IMG/VR virus record: IMGVR_UViG_3300044574_000014
Coordinates: 1-41,639 of that record
Length of the DNA stretch: 41,639 nt
Origin: a virus
Strand: one strand, 5' to 3'
Positions 1-7,557 of this stretch are shown in pieces; the first letter of the stretch is position 1; every line of letters begins with the position of its first letter. The notes below the pieces were generated by a model. It did no database searches. It saw only the letters and a list, made by a program, of their open reading frames with translations, and was not told the DNA's origin. Made by a program: the position numbers and the translations under genes.

Positions 1-141
1 AGCTACTAGAGTTAAAGAGACAGCAACCACCACTGGCACAGGCAGCTTCACCTTAGATGGTGCGGTCACAGGCTTTGTCACATTCAACACAGCCTATGGC
101 ACTAGCAGACGCTTCCTCTATTTCGTTGAAGGGGTGTCTGG
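1..141. repeat. Terminal direct repeat, left copy (ring-closing overlap)
   Basis: Bases 1-141 are identical to 41499-41639, read directly from the sequence. The repeat lies inside a reading frame that begins at 41494 and continues in frame from base 2, so the two ends join without disturbing the gene. Either the assembler left a k-mer overlap on a circular contig, or the phage has terminal redundancy. The exact length of 141, a common maximal k-mer, favours the first reading. Confidence 0.97.
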
Positions 142-850
142 TGAATGGGAGTCCGGCTTTGGGTATTTATCTGCATCTACGACGCTAGTACGAGAGCAAA
201 TAAGACAAAATAGCTCAGGTACTACAAGTGCACTCAGCTTCAGTGCTGGCACCAAAAACGTATACATGGCTATTACAGACAGGGCAATTATACAACCGCC
301 ACAAGGCTGGCAAAACGTGTCAACTAAAGGTGTTCCGAGTTCTCACATATCAGCATCAACGCCCAGCGCCGTGCAATCAGCTGGGGCTGATAAGATGAGG
401 CTGACACCCTTCGAGCTGAGATTCCCTATGGTGGCCACAGGGCTTCGTGTAGAAGTTACAACAGCAGCGGCTGCTAGTAAAGGTCGCATGGCACTATATG
501 AAGTAAAAAGCAACGGATTGCCAGGAAATATCATAGTTGAAACTGGCAACATAGACACTACAACTACCGGCATAAAGACAGGAACTTTCACTGCAAAGTT
601 CATACATGCAGGCACGTACTGGTCTGCTTGCGCACAAGATCTGTCAGGTGTTGCTTTTAGACGCTATTCACAAGGCGCATTCAGGGGGAGTGTGGCTGGA
701 GGTAATACTTCCACAGCGGCTCACGACTCCGGGATAAACCACTCCCTTACTGGGGGGTGGACGACGCTACCAACAGCTGACCCAACAGGGTCAGTGCTAG
801 ACGACTCTTCTGGATGCCTTTTCATAAACTTAGTAGGAGATATGATCTAA
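1..850 (+). CDS. Tail-associated structural protein, 3' part of a junction-spanning gene
   Basis: The frame is open from base 2 and joins in frame to the ATG at 41494, giving a full protein of 284 residues across the ring junction. The first internal ATG (134) is not the true start. The N-terminal part (a TLDGAVTGFVTF stretch, then FLYFVEGVSGEWE) has the beta-rich, threonine/glycine-rich look of phage tail or adhesin accessory proteins, and the C-terminal half is also beta-rich. It lies between another tail-type gene (41030-41488) and a small structural gene at 850, with a 1-base stop/start overlap (TAATG). I do not recognise a named family; virion surface or tail attachment is inferred from position and composition. 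Confidence 0.75.
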   Translation, partial: ATRVKETATTTGTGSFTLDGAVTGFVTFNTAYGTSRRFLYFVEGVSGEWESGFGYLSASTTLVREQIRQNSSGTTSALSFSAGTKNVYMAITDRAIIQPPQGWQNVSTKGVPSSHISASTPSAVQSAGADKMRLTPFELRFPMVATGLRVEVTTAAAASKGRMALYEVKSNGLPGNIIVETGNIDTTTTGIKTGTFTAKFIHAGTYWSACAQDLSGVAFRRYSQGAFRGSVAGGNTSTAAHDSGINHSLTGGWTTLPTADPTGSVLDDSSGCLFINLVGDMI

Positions 851-1311
851 TGCCTATCGTATACATTGACAAGCCAGGAATTTCCGAGTACTTAGGAAAA
901 TTTAATCTAAGATTAGAGCAGATTGGCTATACCTGGGTAGGGTACGAAGTTATTAACGGTATCGACACAGTAGGCACTGACGGAAACGGCATTAACGCCA
1001 AAGTAAATGCTAAAATTGTGGAATATGACCCTCTAGCATACTGTAAAAAAGTCCAAAAGTTTAACGTAAGAGACAAGTTTCAGGACATCGTTTCACTAGA
1101 AGTACGTCCCATGACGCTTGATGAGATTGATACTCTGCTTGATTTGTGGCGATCTATTGCCCCCGCTTCCCGCAGCCCAACAACTACATTCCAGAAGATA
1201 TTAGATATTAACACCCAAGCAAAGGGGTTTCAGACAGCTATTAATGCCGCAACAGTTTGGCAAACACTCTGGGCAGTTAATTATATGGCCGATGCAACAT
1301 GGGGTAGATAG
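850..1311 (+). CDS. Hypothetical protein of the late (tail) operon
   Basis: This encodes 153 residues beginning MPIVYIDKPG. The start at 850 is chosen because its ATG overlaps the upstream stop by one base (TAATG); an in-frame start 36 bases upstream would lie inside the preceding gene. The sequence is mixed alpha/beta with no signal peptide or membrane segment. The middle part (NVRDKFQDIVSLEVRPM, then a helical stretch) gives no catalytic motif I can name. It is co-directional with structural genes on both sides and two bases upstream of the repeat protein at 1314, so it is probably part of the tail module. Function unknown. Confidence 0.75.
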   Translation: MPIVYIDKPGISEYLGKFNLRLEQIGYTWVGYEVINGIDTVGTDGNGINAKVNAKIVEYDPLAYCKKVQKFNVRDKFQDIVSLEVRPMTLDEIDTLLDLWRSIAPASRSPTTTFQKILDINTQAKGFQTAINAATVWQTLWAVNYMADATWGR

Positions 1312-1313
1312 GT

Positions 1314-2027
1314 ATGTTACTAGGCAGCTCACCTTTAGGCGCTGTGGCGTTAGGAGAACTGCCTGCGGTCGCTGGTAGTGGCCTTACTTTAAACGTCGCC
1401 CTTGGCCGCGTAGTTGTCACAGGCTATGCGGTTGCCGTTAATAGGAAGCGTGCTATACAGGCTGCTACAGGGCATGTACTTGTAGCACCTTACCAGGTAA
1501 CTGTTAGGATTGGTAAGTCTGTTAGTGTTGCAGCTGGGCATGTCACTGTTACAGGTTATGCAGCCAGTATTAACAGTAAACGTAATGTCATTGCTGCCAC
1601 TGGGCATGTGGCAGTTACAGGGTATGCTGCTACCGTGACGACAGGGGCGAGCCGCACAGTCAATGTTGTTAAGGGTGCTGTCCTTGTAACCAGCTATACA
1701 GCTAGTGTTAAACGTAGTAGGGGCTTAATTGGCACAACGGGCCATGCAGTAGTAACTCCATATGCAGCTACGGTAGGCAAGGTTCGTAGGGTAACTGCGA
1801 CTAAAGGTTCTGTTTTAGTCACAGGCAGGCAGGCAGTAATAAAAACTAACAGACAGGTGCAAGTTGCAGCTGGGCATGTTATAATCACAGGCAAGGCGGC
1901 TACGGTAACCTTGGGTGGCACTGCCTATACAGGCGTAAAAATCGATGGCCAACAATACAAGTACACTAATACCGCCTACCAATCTTTAACCCTGTACTGT
2001 AACGGTACAGACTATTTTACATTATAA
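1314..2027 (+). CDS. Tandem-repeat beta-rich virion protein (GHVxVTGYAA repeats)
   Basis: This 237-residue protein is built almost entirely from about eight consecutive repeats of 22-24 residues with the core G-H-V-x-V-T-G-Y-A-A-x-V followed by a basic turn. They run from roughly residue 24 to 205. A non-repeated C-terminus of about 30 residues ends in TLYCNGTDYFTL. The alternating valine/threonine pattern predicts a regular beta-solenoid or fibrous fold, and the N-terminal MLLGSSPLGAVALGE is typical of small phage structural proteins. As the last large gene before the late terminator it could be a fibre, head decoration or tail-tip protein. The role is inferred; the repeats are plain in the sequence. 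Confidence 0.8.
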   Translation: MLLGSSPLGAVALGELPAVAGSGLTLNVALGRVVVTGYAVAVNRKRAIQAATGHVLVAPYQVTVRIGKSVSVAAGHVTVTGYAASINSKRNVIAATGHVAVTGYAATVTTGASRTVNVVKGAVLVTSYTASVKRSRGLIGTTGHAVVTPYAATVGKVRRVTATKGSVLVTGRQAVIKTNRQVQVAAGHVIITGKAATVTLGGTAYTGVKIDGQQYKYTNTAYQSLTLYCNGTDYFTL

Positions 2028-2035
2028 GGTTTTAC

Positions 2036-2188
2036 ATGGAATCCTTAATCGACGTCATGGCAATTGTTAGCCATATTATTGCAGTAGCATCTATTGTCGT
2101 CAAGATTACCCCAGACCCTAAAGATGACAAAGCGCTTGAGAAAGTTGTTAAGATTCTTAAGTTCTTAAGCTTAAATAAGGCTGCCTAA
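2036..2188 (+). CDS. Small protein with one hydrophobic segment
   Basis: This 50-residue protein (start MESLIDVMAIVSHI) has a hydrophobic stretch at about residues 8-23, then a TPDPKDD turn and an amphipathic basic helix ending LNKAA. Similar small proteins with a membrane helix followed by a TPxPxDD-type motif occur near lysis genes in many phages, but I know of no proven function. It starts 8 bases after the repeat-protein gene and is the last rightward gene before the terminator at 2219. The GH19 endolysin lies convergently just beyond, so a holin-like or lysis-accessory role is possible but unproven. Confidence 0.7.
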   Translation: MESLIDVMAIVSHIIAVASIVVKITPDPKDDKALEKVVKILKFLSLNKAA

Positions 2189-2218
2189 GACAATATTACC
2201 CACCCCGCTAGCTTAATG

Positions 2219-2245
2219 ACGCCACTTAATTGTGGCGTTTCTTTT
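2219..2245 (+). terminator. Rho-independent terminator of the late rightward operon
   Basis: A 7-bp perfect stem (ACGCCAC / GTGGCGT) with a 6-base loop is followed directly by TTCTTTT. It lies 30 bases after the last rightward stop codon. A second perfect palindrome, GGTCATATGACC (2248-2259), followed by TTTT, comes immediately after, and then short GACCTTTTACCT repeats (2256-2287). Together they separate the convergent late and early transcription units. Confidence 0.85.
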
Positions 2246-2285
2246 AGGGTCATATGACCTTTTACCTGACCTTTTACCTGGCCTT

Positions 2286-2915
2286 TTAAATTGTGCTGTA
2301 TACTGCTAATGCAGTAGCTACACGCTCGTCCATCTTCAGACCTGCCTTATTAATCTTGTAGCACAATGCTCTAATATTGTCAGTGATCTTTATGTCTGTT
2401 ATGGCTGGGACTTGCCATTTAGGGCTACGCACATAGGCTAGCCAGTATGCTATAGCAGTCACTTCCGCATGGTTAGCAGCAGAGTAAAGCCTTGGGCTTG
2501 TTGGGTATGCCGCAGTAGTAAGGCCAGCTTTATACATCAGCACGTGCATTTGGTATATATTCTTGTACGTGATAGCCCCTGTTATCTGCATGGGGCCTAG
2601 CCCTCTATACGTCCAGCCATCATTAGTTGCTTTGTCACCATTCCCTAGTTTATTGGCATACACAGTATTGGCAATTGCAATAGGCCTTTGTGCTAGCTCT
2701 TCAGCTAATTCAGGTCTCTTTTTGAATATGCTTGGCCATGTCCTAGCAAGGCCCATCTGCGAGTAATTAAGATTTTCCCTGTAGAAGCTGAATTGTGTTT
2801 CTACCCAGGCGTTACCTAGTAGCACAGCTGTCTCGTCTTTGTTAAGGTTAGCTATGCTACATGCAGCAAGGAGTTTTGAATAATTAGTCTTCTGTATTTT
2901 GGTTGTAAGTTTCAT
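2286..2915 (-). CDS. Endolysin, glycoside hydrolase family 19 (chitinase-like)
   Basis: This 209-residue enzyme should cleave the glycan backbone of host peptidoglycan at lysis. GH19 hallmarks are visible: a first catalytic glutamate at E39 in AWVETQF, a second at E47 in RENLNYS, and the family block GNGDKATNDGW followed by YRGLGPMQITG at about residues 91-113. No signal peptide or membrane segment is seen, so export would depend on a holin. It overlaps the upstream gene by one base (TAATG) and is the last gene of the leftward operon. The second GH19 arginine-glycine loop reads GLG rather than the commoner GRG, which need not abolish activity. Family assignment is strong by motif. Confidence 0.9.
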   Translation of the reverse strand: MKLTTKIQKTNYSKLLAACSIANLNKDETAVLLGNAWVETQFSFYRENLNYSQMGLARTWPSIFKKRPELAEELAQRPIAIANTVYANKLGNGDKATNDGWTYRGLGPMQITGAITYKNIYQMHVLMYKAGLTTAAYPTSPRLYSAANHAEVTAIAYWLAYVRSPKWQVPAITDIKITDNIRALCYKINKAGLKMDERVATALAVYSTI

Positions 2916-3319
2916 TATAAAACCCTCTTGCAGTGAGTTGATACGAAAGCCTCAAGTCCTGTCATACCGTTACTTAAGCCATCATAAGCAAATATAAGGT
3001 AGTCAGCTATTATGTTCTCATAGCTTCGCTCCCTTATGGCTGCATCTAGCCTGACGCAGGCATGCTCTGTAAGCATAAATCTTGTAACCAGTGGGTTCCA
3101 GCCTTCAACACTGTGCCTGTAGCGCTCTACAAGCTGTGCATGGTTGCAAAGCCACTCAAGACTACAAGTATCACCTGTGCCTAAGCCCTGAGCGTCTAGG
3201 AACGCTTCTGTCGTTGTGCGTAGTAGGTAGAATTCGTCTTCATCCGGGTCGTATGGGGATGCAGCACTGTAGTAGTGCTCAATAGCTGTAAGAACTAGAC
3301 AAACCTTAAGTGTTAACAC
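2915..3319 (-). CDS. Hypothetical protein between endolysin and resolvase genes
   Basis: This encodes 134 residues and starts with GTG, preceded by a G-rich ribosome-binding sequence (GGGGGTCAAG). It overlaps the end of the RuvC-like gene by 14 bases and the endolysin start by one base, so it is translated within the same leftward operon. The protein is acidic and helical with several tryptophan, histidine and cysteine residues and no repeat. No membrane segment or known motif is evident. Function unknown. Confidence 0.7.
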   Translation of the reverse strand: MLTLKVCLVLTAIEHYYSAASPYDPDEDEFYLLRTTTEAFLDAQGLGTGDTCSLEWLCNHAQLVERYRHSVEGWNPLVTRFMLTEHACVRLDAAIRERSYENIIADYLIFAYDGLSNGMTGLEAFVSTHCKRVL

Positions 3320-3830
3320 CTTGACCCCCTAAATAAGCTTCAAGCGCACCAAGTGCGTCAGCTATGTGTTCATTCTTTGAGATGGTGACTTTACCATTGT
3401 GTCTAAACCATTGCAAGCGATCTCCGTACTTTTTGTGCATGACTGCAATCATCTCTGCTTTACTCGCTTTAAGTGGCAAACCTGCTGCTGCTTTTACCTG
3501 CTTAGCACTTACATAATGCACAGGCACTTTGTTTGCAGCAAAGAAAGCGGCCAGCATGTAGACACTGAATTTACTTGCTGCTGCACCCTCAGACTTGCAT
3601 ACATTAGGGCTTTCAAGTACTACCTGCTGCGGGTAGTACTTGTATAATAGGTAGTGACCTGTGGTTAGGATGTCAGCAAACACAGCATGCTTGCAGGTTT
3701 TGTCCTGCTTGCGCTGGACCAGGCCAACAGCAACAACTTCAGACACTGCACTGCCTATGCATTTTCCGTGTACAGCAAAGCCTGTATTACACAGGCTGTG
3801 GTCGAGGGCTAGTATAGTCCCGTTAGACAT
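3306..3830 (-). CDS. RuvC-like Holliday junction resolvase
   Basis: This 174-residue protein has the RNase H-like core of RuvC resolvases. The first acidic residue is D10 in TILALDHSL, the second E73 in QVVLESPN, and the C-terminal pair H155/D158 in NEHIADALGAL. It would cut branched replication intermediates before packaging. The start at 3830 (MSNGTI) is chosen over an upstream in-frame ATG because the longer version would run 108 bases into the upstream gene and only adds unrelated residues. The chosen ATG overlaps the upstream stop by 8 bases. T7 uses an unrelated gp3 endonuclease for this job. Confidence 0.85.
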   Translation of the reverse strand: MSNGTILALDHSLCNTGFAVHGKCIGSAVSEVVAVGLVQRKQDKTCKHAVFADILTTGHYLLYKYYPQQVVLESPNVCKSEGAAASKFSVYMLAAFFAANKVPVHYVSAKQVKAAAGLPLKASKAEMIAVMHKKYGDRLQWFRHNGKVTISKNEHIADALGALEAYLGGQGVNT

Positions 3831-4332
3831 GGTTGTAAAACTCCCACTTTTCGCAGTTAAATGTTTTGGTGGCACTGCCTGTGTAAGCGTCCATGTGAGA
3901 CACTTGCTCAATAACGTTGTATGTGTCACCTCTACCATTCCTGTCGTAAAGTAGCATCAAAGCCATATCACCGCCACTACCTATTGCTACATAAGGGTCG
4001 GTCACCTCTACAAACAGAGTTCTGTGTTTACCTCCAAAGCTAGCACTGCTTACTGCGCAAAATGTACGTAAGCTACCACGCAACACCATTATTGCCTGCA
4101 TATCATAGCTTTGGTCGGTTGTTAGGCAGTAGAACTGTGCTGACGGATCTGTTACGAGTTTACTAAAATCATCAAAGAAAAGATGACAGTCTGCTACATC
4201 ACCCGACAAACCCATTGCAAAATTAGCTGTAGTTAATATCTTAGATGCAGCTGTATACTTGTTGTTGGCTATAGTAAATTGCAAGTCACAGCACAATTCT
4301 GCCCTTTGTCGGTTAAAAACTATAGTGGTCAT
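3823..4332 (-). CDS. HslV/proteasome-like Ntn-hydrolase
   Basis: This 169-residue protein begins MTTIVFN, so methionine removal would expose an N-terminal threonine as in HslV and proteasome beta subunits. Counting from that threonine, D15 (in CCDLQFT) and K30 (in AASKI) line up with HslV Asp17 and Lys33. A GLSGD segment near residue 40 and YVAIGSGGDMALMLL near 112-126 match the conserved proteasome-fold strands, and SHMDAYTGS follows as in bacterial and phage proteasome-like proteins. It might process capsid or host proteins, or it may be a non-peptidase Ntn amidase. No ATPase partner such as HslU is encoded here. It overlaps the resolvase start by 8 bases. Confidence 0.75.
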   Translation of the reverse strand: MTTIVFNRQRAELCCDLQFTIANNKYTAASKILTTANFAMGLSGDVADCHLFFDDFSKLVTDPSAQFYCLTTDQSYDMQAIMVLRGSLRTFCAVSSASFGGKHRTLFVEVTDPYVAIGSGGDMALMLLYDRNGRGDTYNVIEQVSHMDAYTGSATKTFNCEKWEFYNHV

Positions 4333-4342
4333 ATTAAAACTC

Positions 4343-4567
4343 CTAGTCCTCTTCTATCTCCATAAATGCCACTGCACTCTCGTAGCCAATGTCGTATGCC
4401 CCTTCTGTGTCAAACTCTAGTGTGCCATCCGCCATTTTAGATGGCCGTTCTACATAGTCCTCTATACTTTTTGAGCTATCTATTCTTTTTACTAAATACC
4501 TCTTTCCTTTAACCAAAGCCTTACTTTTATTCCCTTCAATCCAAACCCGAGCTGGCACCGTACTCAT
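4343..4567 (-). CDS. Small hypothetical protein upstream of the Ntn-hydrolase
   Basis: This 74-residue protein starts MSTVPARVWIEG. The ATG at 4567 is chosen because a strong GGAGGT ribosome-binding site lies 7 bases upstream; an in-frame GTG five codons earlier would put that site inside the gene. The first half is basic and beta-like and the second half strongly acidic (ending AFMEIEED). No domain recognised. It lies 23 bases after nrdA and 10 bases before the Ntn-hydrolase gene in the leftward operon. Confidence 0.7.
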   Translation of the reverse strand: MSTVPARVWIEGNKSKALVKGKRYLVKRIDSSKSIEDYVERPSKMADGTLEFDTEGAYDIGYESAVAFMEIEED

Positions 4568-4590
4568 GCTACTAACCTCCACTAATTAAA

Positions 4591-6273
4591 TTAACCGTCA
4601 CAAGCATCGCATACAGGTGTAGGCATAGGCTTCTCTGCTGGCCTTAGATAGTACAGACCAAGTACATTGTCATTATTTATAGCATAGCTGTGAACTTTAG
4701 ACAAGTAACCTTGGTCACCACAATTGTACAGGTTTAGTGACTGCCCTTGGTCTAAATACTGCTGCCTGACACCTGCATGCCTAACAATCTGCATCTGATC
4801 AATCTCGTAGCCAGTTTTGAAGACTTGCTTTTCGTGGTCAGTAAACTGCTCTAAGTGCTGTACACTGCCGTTATTTGCATTAATATCTTCAATCAGGCCT
4901 TTGCTGTTTATACCCTTTTCTTTCATTGCGTCTAGGAGTACAGGGTTAACGCGTGACACAATACCTCCTGCCATTTCCTGACTGTAAACGTTACTGAAGA
5001 CAGGTTCAATACCGCCTGACACACCGCCCATGATCAAACTGGTACTTAGTGTCGGTGCTACAGCGCACAATGCCCAGTTGTACTGGTCACCGAATGCAAC
5101 CTTACCGGTATGTTGTGCAAGTGCACGGCTAACACTAATACCTGCCTGCTGTATGCGGTGAAAGATGCCTCTATTCACCGTATCTTGTGCATGGAATGGT
5201 ATACTTTTGCTTTGCAAGTAAGTGTGGTAACCCATAACACCCATGCCTAATGCACGGTATTCCTTGGCAAACTTGAGGGTTCTAGATAGTTCAATGTCCT
5301 TACCCCAGCCTTTCTGTGTGGCAAGGTCAACGAACAGCTCGTTTATTGCGTTTAGCACAATAAAGGAGTCTGTTAGTGCTGTTGGGTGATTACACCACTC
5401 GTCATAATTGGCTAGATTCAGGCTGGATAGTACACATGTAAATGACAAATCAGGCGCTGATGGCAAATGGATTTCACAGCAAAGATTACTTGCCCTGAAA
5501 TTCGCTGGCCGCCCCTGTGCTGCCCAACGACGCTCAATCAAGTCACGCTTTATCAAATAGCCTGTGCCTGTTTCTGCTCTTAGCTTCAGCCACGTCTGCA
5601 AGCGACGCATAGCATCTGCATCGTTGTTGCGAACGGTTCGCATGAATTTATCTGTTAAGATAAAGCCTGCATTTTCTTTAGGGTTGTGTGTAATGTGCTG
5701 GCAGTATTCATAGAAGTCACCGTGCTCAAATGTTAAATAGCCTGCCCATGCACCTGCTCGGTTTTTACCTTGACTTACCATGCTAGTGGTCTTGTTTATA
5801 AGTTCTACAACAGGCACTACGCCTGCTGCTTTTAGGCCGTTAGAAACTGGTGTCCCTCGTGGTCTGATGTCAGACAGGTCCGAACTGGTGCCGAACCCTT
5901 CTTTAGTTAGCTGGGCTATTTCTTTTGCTGCACTGAAAAATCCGCTAACACTGTCTTGTACATAGTTGCCTGTGCAACTAACAGGCATGCCTTTGTTGGC
6001 CTTACCTATGCTGGTAAGTGCAGGTGTTGGCAATGACAGCCAACCATTCCAAAGTAGGTCGAATACCCGCTCTTGTGTGATAGGTAAAATGCTGTACTTA
6101 GGCTGTGACAATACAGCCGCGACAGCCTGGAACCTGTCTTTAGGCGTCTCGTCTGTCTCTAGGTAACTCTTGTTGTATAGCAACTGATACCCTGCTGTTG
6201 TCATCCACATAGGAACTGTTTTACGTGCTTGTGCCGCCTTGCGACGCTCTGAATATATGTCGTACTTACTCAC
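4591..6273 (-). CDS. nrdA: Class Ia ribonucleotide reductase, large (catalytic) subunit
   Basis: This 560-residue subunit reduces ribonucleotides to deoxyribonucleotides with the partner encoded next to it. Active-site residues are in place: C100 (MPVSCTG), the N263-x-C265-x-E267 triad (ASNLCCEIHLP), C280 (FTCVLSSLNL), the radical-transfer pair Y541-Y542 (GLYYLR) and the C-terminal redox pair C555/C558 (VCDACDG). The protein is about 200 residues shorter than E. coli NrdA. It starts just ahead of the core barrel and has no N-terminal ATP-cone, so dATP shut-off through that domain should be absent. The SLPTPALTS motif at about 80-88 is conserved. It begins two bases after nrdB. No glutaredoxin or thioredoxin gene was seen. 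Confidence 0.95.
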   Translation of the reverse strand: MSKYDIYSERRKAAQARKTVPMWMTTAGYQLLYNKSYLETDETPKDRFQAVAAVLSQPKYSILPITQERVFDLLWNGWLSLPTPALTSIGKANKGMPVSCTGNYVQDSVSGFFSAAKEIAQLTKEGFGTSSDLSDIRPRGTPVSNGLKAAGVVPVVELINKTTSMVSQGKNRAGAWAGYLTFEHGDFYEYCQHITHNPKENAGFILTDKFMRTVRNNDADAMRRLQTWLKLRAETGTGYLIKRDLIERRWAAQGRPANFRASNLCCEIHLPSAPDLSFTCVLSSLNLANYDEWCNHPTALTDSFIVLNAINELFVDLATQKGWGKDIELSRTLKFAKEYRALGMGVMGYHTYLQSKSIPFHAQDTVNRGIFHRIQQAGISVSRALAQHTGKVAFGDQYNWALCAVAPTLSTSLIMGGVSGGIEPVFSNVYSQEMAGGIVSRVNPVLLDAMKEKGINSKGLIEDINANNGSVQHLEQFTDHEKQVFKTGYEIDQMQIVRHAGVRQQYLDQGQSLNLYNCGDQGYLSKVHSYAINNDNVLGLYYLRPAEKPMPTPVCDACDG

Positions 6274-6275
6274 TG

Positions 6276-7265
6276 TTAATTCCTCACTAAGTCGTAAAAA
6301 TTAAAACCTGCTAAAGGATAGCCTTTTTGGTATTTAGCTATTGTGTCAAATTGGTCAACTAATGTTAAGCCTTGTGTAGACTGCTCAAACCAGCCGCTAA
6401 TCTGGCTCCGATTTATATCATACATGCGTGGCAGGTGCAACTGTTTTAAGCAGTGGTTAACACGTTCCCTCGCCCAGGTTTGCATGTCGATCTTGTTAAC
6501 ACCACAGAATTCACCGTGCTCAAATACTAAATTAATAATGTGATCTTCGTGGGCTACAAGCTTACGCACAGCAGGGTACAGTCTATCGTCAAGCCAGTTA
6601 CTGCCTTGTGCTTGCTTACCGTACTTACGGGTAACGTGGTATAACCATGCGCCACCTGCACTGTGCAGCGCCTCATCTCGCTCACTGAAATTGACTCCGT
6701 TAGCAATAGCTGGCATCTTATTATACCCATTCGACCTAAAAGCTTTAAGTACAGCAAAAGCGCTATATAGAGCAGCACCTTCAATCATGCTGAAAGTCGC
6801 TAAACTGAGGAGTAAGTCATTACCTGTCGCTGCTTCATCGACAAAAGCCATATGCTCTGCTAGTACAGGGTCTTTCAGATACTCGTTATAGAATGCAGCA
6901 TCATTAACAAACATTACTTTATTAACAGTGTCATAGAACGGTGCGTGCACACATGTTTCCATAAAGCCAAACATAGTTGCCATGCGTTTTATCTCAAGTG
7001 GTGCAAATGTGTTTAGCACCCTACCTAGCCAGTAATCCCCACCTGCACGCACTTCGTAGTGTGTAAATGTCTTAAGTATTGTAAGCAGTGCATGCTTTTC
7101 CGCTGGCGTAGTGTCAGTCAGTATAGTGTGCTTATCTTGCTCAACAAGCATTTCGTCTGCACGCCAATTGAAGTCAAGCTGTTGCTTTTCAAATACCAGA
7201 GCTTGAGCAAGCTCTGGCGTGTGCACGTAGGCACGATTGTTAGTGTCAGTAAATAAGTCAATCAC
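6276..7265 (-). CDS. nrdB: Ribonucleotide reductase, small (radical/metal) subunit
   Basis: This 329-residue ferritin-like subunit would hold the dimetal site and tyrosyl radical for NrdA. Likely ligands are E71 (HYEVRAGG), E103 and H107 (FMETCVHAPFY), E162 (SMIEGAALYS), and E198 and H201 (RDEALHS), with Y111 as the candidate radical tyrosine. The spacing is E-x3-H-x3-Y, one residue longer between E and H than the E-x2-H of E. coli NrdB. The FAPLEIKRM and VHAPFY blocks suggest a distinct phage subgroup. It starts with GTG one base after the upstream stop (TAACGTG), preceded by AGAGG. Confidence 0.93.
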   Translation of the reverse strand: MIDLFTDTNNRAYVHTPELAQALVFEKQQLDFNWRADEMLVEQDKHTILTDTTPAEKHALLTILKTFTHYEVRAGGDYWLGRVLNTFAPLEIKRMATMFGFMETCVHAPFYDTVNKVMFVNDAAFYNEYLKDPVLAEHMAFVDEAATGNDLLLSLATFSMIEGAALYSAFAVLKAFRSNGYNKMPAIANGVNFSERDEALHSAGGAWLYHVTRKYGKQAQGSNWLDDRLYPAVRKLVAHEDHIINLVFEHGEFCGVNKIDMQTWARERVNHCLKQLHLPRMYDINRSQISGWFEQSTQGLTLVDQFDTIAKYQKGYPLAGFNFYDLVRN

Positions 7266-7266
7266 G

Positions 7267-7557
7267 TTAAACTGCCTCTATTGTAAAGTTATGTTTAGAG
7301 CAAATTATAGCCAGCATAGCCATGCAAAGTTCTTTATCCCATATTGCCGACTTCTCGCACTTGACTAGCAATATCTGCTTAAGCTTAAGTAGCTCGGTGT
7401 CATCTTGAGAAGGTACAAAGATATCCCACAGCATCTGGGATAGGTCATAGCAGTCTAAGCTATACAAGTCTTTGCCTGTTAGCCAACCTGCTAGCTCGCA
7501 TACCATTGCTTGCCCGTGCATCCTGCACTTTAGTGCTTTTAAATAGTGTTTTGTCAT
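7267..7557 (-). CDS. Hypothetical cysteine-containing protein next to nrdB
   Basis: This 96-residue, mostly helical protein begins MTKHYLKALKCRMHG and has seven cysteines scattered without a CxxC pair, so it is not an obvious glutaredoxin. Its start overlaps the end of the exonuclease gene by 4 bases (ATGA) and its stop is one base from the nrdB start, implying translational coupling to RNR. Function unknown; a role linked to nucleotide metabolism is only suggested by position. Confidence 0.7.
   Translation of the reverse strand: MTKHYLKALKCRMHGQAMVCELAGWLTGKDLYSLDCYDLSQMLWDIFVPSQDDTELLKLKQILLVKCEKSAIWDKELCMAMLAIICSKHNFTIEAV

Noticed and set aside
3831-3938. A 36-residue upstream extension of the RuvC-like resolvase
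   Set aside because: It would overlap the Ntn-hydrolase gene by over 100 bases, and RuvC-like sequence starts just after the later ATG.
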